A stretch of 15,753 bases of DNA from an uncultured Lachnospiraceae bacterium (GTDB lineage: Bacteria; Bacillota_A; Clostridia; Lachnospirales; Lachnospiraceae), in assembly GCA_910587495.1 (NCBI GenBank), contig CAJUMT010000067.1, positions 1-15,753 of the forward strand. The letters are read 5' to 3'. Below the pieces are notes generated by a model that was given only the letters and a program-made list of their open reading frames with translations, was not told where the DNA came from and searched no databases. Position 1 is the first letter of the stretch. Each line of letters starts with the position of its first letter. This document shows, one piece after another, positions 13,642 through 15,753 of the stretch. Made by a program: the position numbers and the translations under genes.

Positions 13642-15431
13642 TTAAATCGGAGCCATCCGTACCATGCAGTTTTTTTTGCGGACGGCGATGCCGTATTTTA
13701 GGACTTTGTCCATGCCGTCGTCTGTCAACTGTCCGGCATAGTTTTTATCTTCGATTTGCCTGAGCGCTTCGAGGCATTTGGTTTCCAAATTGCCGTTTTC
13801 GGCGTATTTTAATTCGATGACGATGCCGGTTCTTATGTCGCTGTCGTCGTCTGTGATTTCGATCAGGATGTCACTGTAGCCTTCCCCGGATTCCGCGCTG
13901 GACCTGATGCGCCATTCTTCCTGATGGCTTAAAAGGCCTAAGAGAATGCCATGGTAAAAGCGGACACTTGGGTTTTGTCTTTTAAAACCCTTAGTGGGAG
14001 CTTTCACAGAGTGAAAGTTTTCTTTCTTCTCTTTACGGACGGCTGTGTCGTGGATGCCGATGGTTTTCCTTAAATAAGTGTTAAACTGTTTCTGGATGGC
14101 TTCGGGGTCTCCCTGTCTGAAGGTGTCGCAGAAAGCGTCCAGCGTAGTGGAATCTTTTCTGGCTTCTTCCTGGAACCAGGAAAGGATCTGCTTTTTGAAA
14201 ATTTCGCGGATCTCCTGGTTGGGGATGACAAGCTCGTAGGTATTTGCATCGGTTTCCCTGCGTTTCGTCAGATATCCGGTGGTAAAAAGGACGCTCCACA
14301 GGTTGTCGATGCTGTCGTACAATTCCCTGTAAGTCAGTTCTTCACGAATTTCTTTTATGACGGACATGCCGTTTACCAGCAGTTCCAAATCGCCCATAGT
14401 CTGGCTTGTTGCTTTCTGCACCAGTGTGCGCAGGATATCGTTGCCGCTGGAGTTGATCCAGAAAGACTGGGGGCGGGTGTCCGGGTCATAGCGGAGGTCG
14501 GCCACATAATTGATCACGTCCCAGGGGCAGTATACGTCCGCACTGCCGAAGTGGTAGCCGTCATACCATTCTTTTACCAGGGGGTGTTTATCGGCAAGTC
14601 CATAGTAGTCCAGCATAGCCTTCACTTCTTCGTCGGAAAATCCAAAATGTTCGCCGAATTGGCGGTTTGTGATGGATATAACCTTAAAATTATTAAGGCC
14701 GGTGAAGATGCTTTCTCTCGTAATCCGCAGGCATCCGGTCAGGACGGCAAAGAACAGGTTTTCGTTGGTCTTCAACACGTTTCCGAGCAGTCCACGGATG
14801 AGGCTGACCATCTCGTCATAATATCCATTTTGGTTTGCCTTAGCCAGAGGGACGTCGTATTCGTCTATGAGGAGGATCACTTTTTGGCTGTAATGCTTGT
14901 ACAGGAGAGAAGAAAGAGTCTGCAGACTATTTTCCAGTATGTCTTTAGTCATAACAAACATCTGCTGGCCGGGTTCTCCTATTTTTATCATTTGTGCATA
15001 CTGCTTTTTGTCTTCTTCGGTAAGCTCCTGCTTTCCAGAAGAAAGCGGAACTTGAGCGCCTCGTTGCCGATCACGTTGCACAGCTGTGTCATCGCTCCTG
15101 CAAAGTCCTGGGATTCCACGCTTTTTAGCGTAAGGGAGAGTACCGGAAACTTCCCCATGTATGTTTCGCAAAGTTCTCTTTCCTCTGTGACGGACAATCC
15201 TTCGAAAAGCTTCTTGTCGCAGCCATAAGAGAAGAAGTATTTGAGCATACTCATATTCAGGGATTTCCCAAACCGTCTGGGACGTGTAAAAAGATTTACT
15301 TTGCTCCAACTGTGCAAAAGTTCTGTAATCATGCCGGTTTTATCTACATAGTAAAAGCCTTCTGTGCGGATTTCCTTAAAATCCTCAATGCCAATGGGCA
15401 GTTTTATGATAGATCTCAAATTTCCGCGCAC
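13642..15431 (-). pseudogene. AAA-ATPase-like / PD-(D/E)XK protein, frameshifted
   Basis: About 596 codons of the AAA-ATPase-like family (PF09820 type) with a C-terminal PDDEXK_9-type nuclease domain. The front has LPIGIEDFKEI, FYYVDKTGMI and the ATP loop RPRRFGKSL. The frame then breaks near 15026-15033: after RFLLES the reading must jump to continue as ELTEEDKKQYAQMI. A single missing base in AGCAGGAG would explain it. Past the break come VILLIDEYDVPL (Walker B) and the nuclease end, GYSDILI then VIELKYA. Such proteins are common, often multicopy, in gut Clostridia and Bacteroidetes; their role is unsettled. The start is probably GTG 15431 or TTG 15419, because a promoter lies just upstream. 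A sequencing error cannot be excluded. Confidence 0.8.
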
Positions 15432-15446
15432 CCTTTCTTTCTCTAT

Positions 15447-15475
15447 ATTATATACGGGGGTGTTTGTTGTTTCAA
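15447..15475 (-). promoter_or_regulatory. Promoter of the AAA-ATPase-like gene
   Basis: On the minus strand, TTGAAA (15475-15470) lies 17 bases before exact TATAAT (15452-15447). It implies transcription starting near 15440, downstream of the in-frame ATG at 15506, and so favours the GTG or TTG starts. Confidence 0.6.
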
Positions 15476-15495
15476 GTTTTCTTAAAATATTTTTC

Positions 15496-15524
15496 TTGCA
15501 ATCCATGCGATCTTGCTTTATAAT
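15496..15524 (+). promoter_or_regulatory. Promoter of the TPP riboswitch transcript
   Basis: TTGCAA (15496-15501) and exact TATAAT (15519-15524) are 17 bases apart. The predicted start near 15531 coincides with the first base of the riboswitch P1 stem. It is divergent from the minus-strand promoter 20 bases away. Confidence 0.7.
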
Positions 15525-15530
15525 ACTTTC

Positions 15531-15638
15531 AAACAAAATATGGAACCGGGGAGCTGACGGCAAGTCGGCTGAGAGGAAGCTTATGGTGCTTCGACCCACG
15601 ACCTGATTTGGATAATGCCAACGTAGGGATATGTGTTT
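15531..15638 (+). ncRNA. TPP riboswitch (THI element)
   Basis: The aptamer contains the hallmark segments in order: CGGGGAGC (15547-15554), GGCTGAGAGG (15567-15576), GACCC (15593-15597) and ACCTGATTTGGATAATGCCA (15601-15620), followed by ACGTAGGGA. The terminal P1 stem can form between AAACA/ATAT at 15531-15541 and ATATGTGTTT at 15629-15638. TPP binding normally switches thiamine synthesis or transport genes off; here the terminator that follows suggests control by transcription termination. The regulated gene is not visible in the window. Confidence 0.93.
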
Positions 15639-15673
15639 CAGAAAGAAGGAGATGTTTTTCTCCTGTGGACTGT

Positions 15674-15705
15674 AAAAGATGCCTGCGTGCATCTTTTATT
15701 TTTTT
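15674..15705 (+). terminator. Intrinsic terminator, riboswitch expression platform
   Basis: AAAAGATGC (15674-15682) pairs with GCATCTTTT (15689-15697), followed after one A by seven T (15699-15705). It sits 36 bases after the TPP aptamer, a normal spacing. Upstream, GGAGA (15649-15653) can pair with TCTCC (15658-15662) as a possible competing stem. Confidence 0.85.
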
Positions 15706-15752
15706 GTTAGGGCATGGCCCTGTTCTCCATTGAGGAGTTTTTCGCTGATCCG
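15696..15752 (-). CDS. Possible 3' end of a minus-strand gene at the window edge
   Basis: Read leftward from the edge, an open frame of 18 codons ends RISEKLLNGEQGHALTKK then TAA (15698-15696), which reads like an ordinary helical protein C-terminus. In the same codon register on the plus strand, ATG 15714 opens MALFSIEEFFADP, which could be the riboswitch-controlled gene but has no usable ribosome site. Only one can be right and too little is visible to decide. Confidence 0.3.
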   Translation of the reverse strand, partial: RISEKLLNGEQGHALTKK

Positions 15753-15753
15753 A

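Noticed and set aside
14551..15228. 225-codon plus-strand frame
   Set aside because: It is antisense to the AAA-ATPase-like gene, whose motifs are clear on the other strand, and it has no ribosome site.
14988..15692. Long minus-strand frame starting at 15692 as the true N-terminus of the AAA-ATPase-like protein
   Set aside because: Its first 60 residues are the reverse strand of the TPP riboswitch and terminator and resemble no family N-terminus. The real protein begins near LPIGIEDF, after the promoter at 15447-15475.

Overview
The window looks like a chromosomal segment of a low-to-mid GC Bacillota, most likely a Clostridia/Lachnospiraceae member. The reasons are the housekeeping set (carB, type III pantothenate kinase, a DUF1292 protein, a DapL-like aminotransferase, trpS, queH), consensus sigma-A promoters, strong AGGAGG ribosome sites and a TPP riboswitch. 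The family calls come from reading the translations; no database search was possible.

Left part (1-7.4 kb) is ordinary core genome. It holds the 3' two thirds of carB followed by coaX, a bidirectional terminator, and a convergent DUF1292 gene. Then come a PLP aminotransferase and a YdcF-like gene one base apart, trpS from its own promoter with a VOC/glyoxalase-like gene behind it, and queH on the opposite strand.

Middle part (about 7.5-13.6 kb) is an AT-richer accessory region of small membrane, exported and regulatory genes. Its centre is a BlaI-type repressor gene overlapping a BlaR1-like M56 metallopeptidase gene, followed by a gene for a secreted protein. The peptidase lacks the penicillin-binding sensor of classical BlaR1 and carries a different beta-rich C-terminal domain. 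About 3.7 kb downstream is what looks like a second, rearranged copy of this unit. It has the same style of consensus promoter and the first 13 codons of a blaI gene, but these are joined in frame to a lipoprotein. It ends with the last 49 codons of a paralogue of the secreted protein. The interior is unrelated: a lipoprotein, an overlapping 79-codon frame and a membrane protein with no standard start codon. Same ends with a different interior is the most unusual pattern in the window.

Right part (13.6-15.75 kb) has a reverse-strand AAA-ATPase-like/PD-(D/E)XK gene broken by one frameshift. A divergent promoter then drives a TPP riboswitch and a terminator at the right edge. The gene the riboswitch controls is not visible; the last 50 bases may belong to a convergent gene instead.
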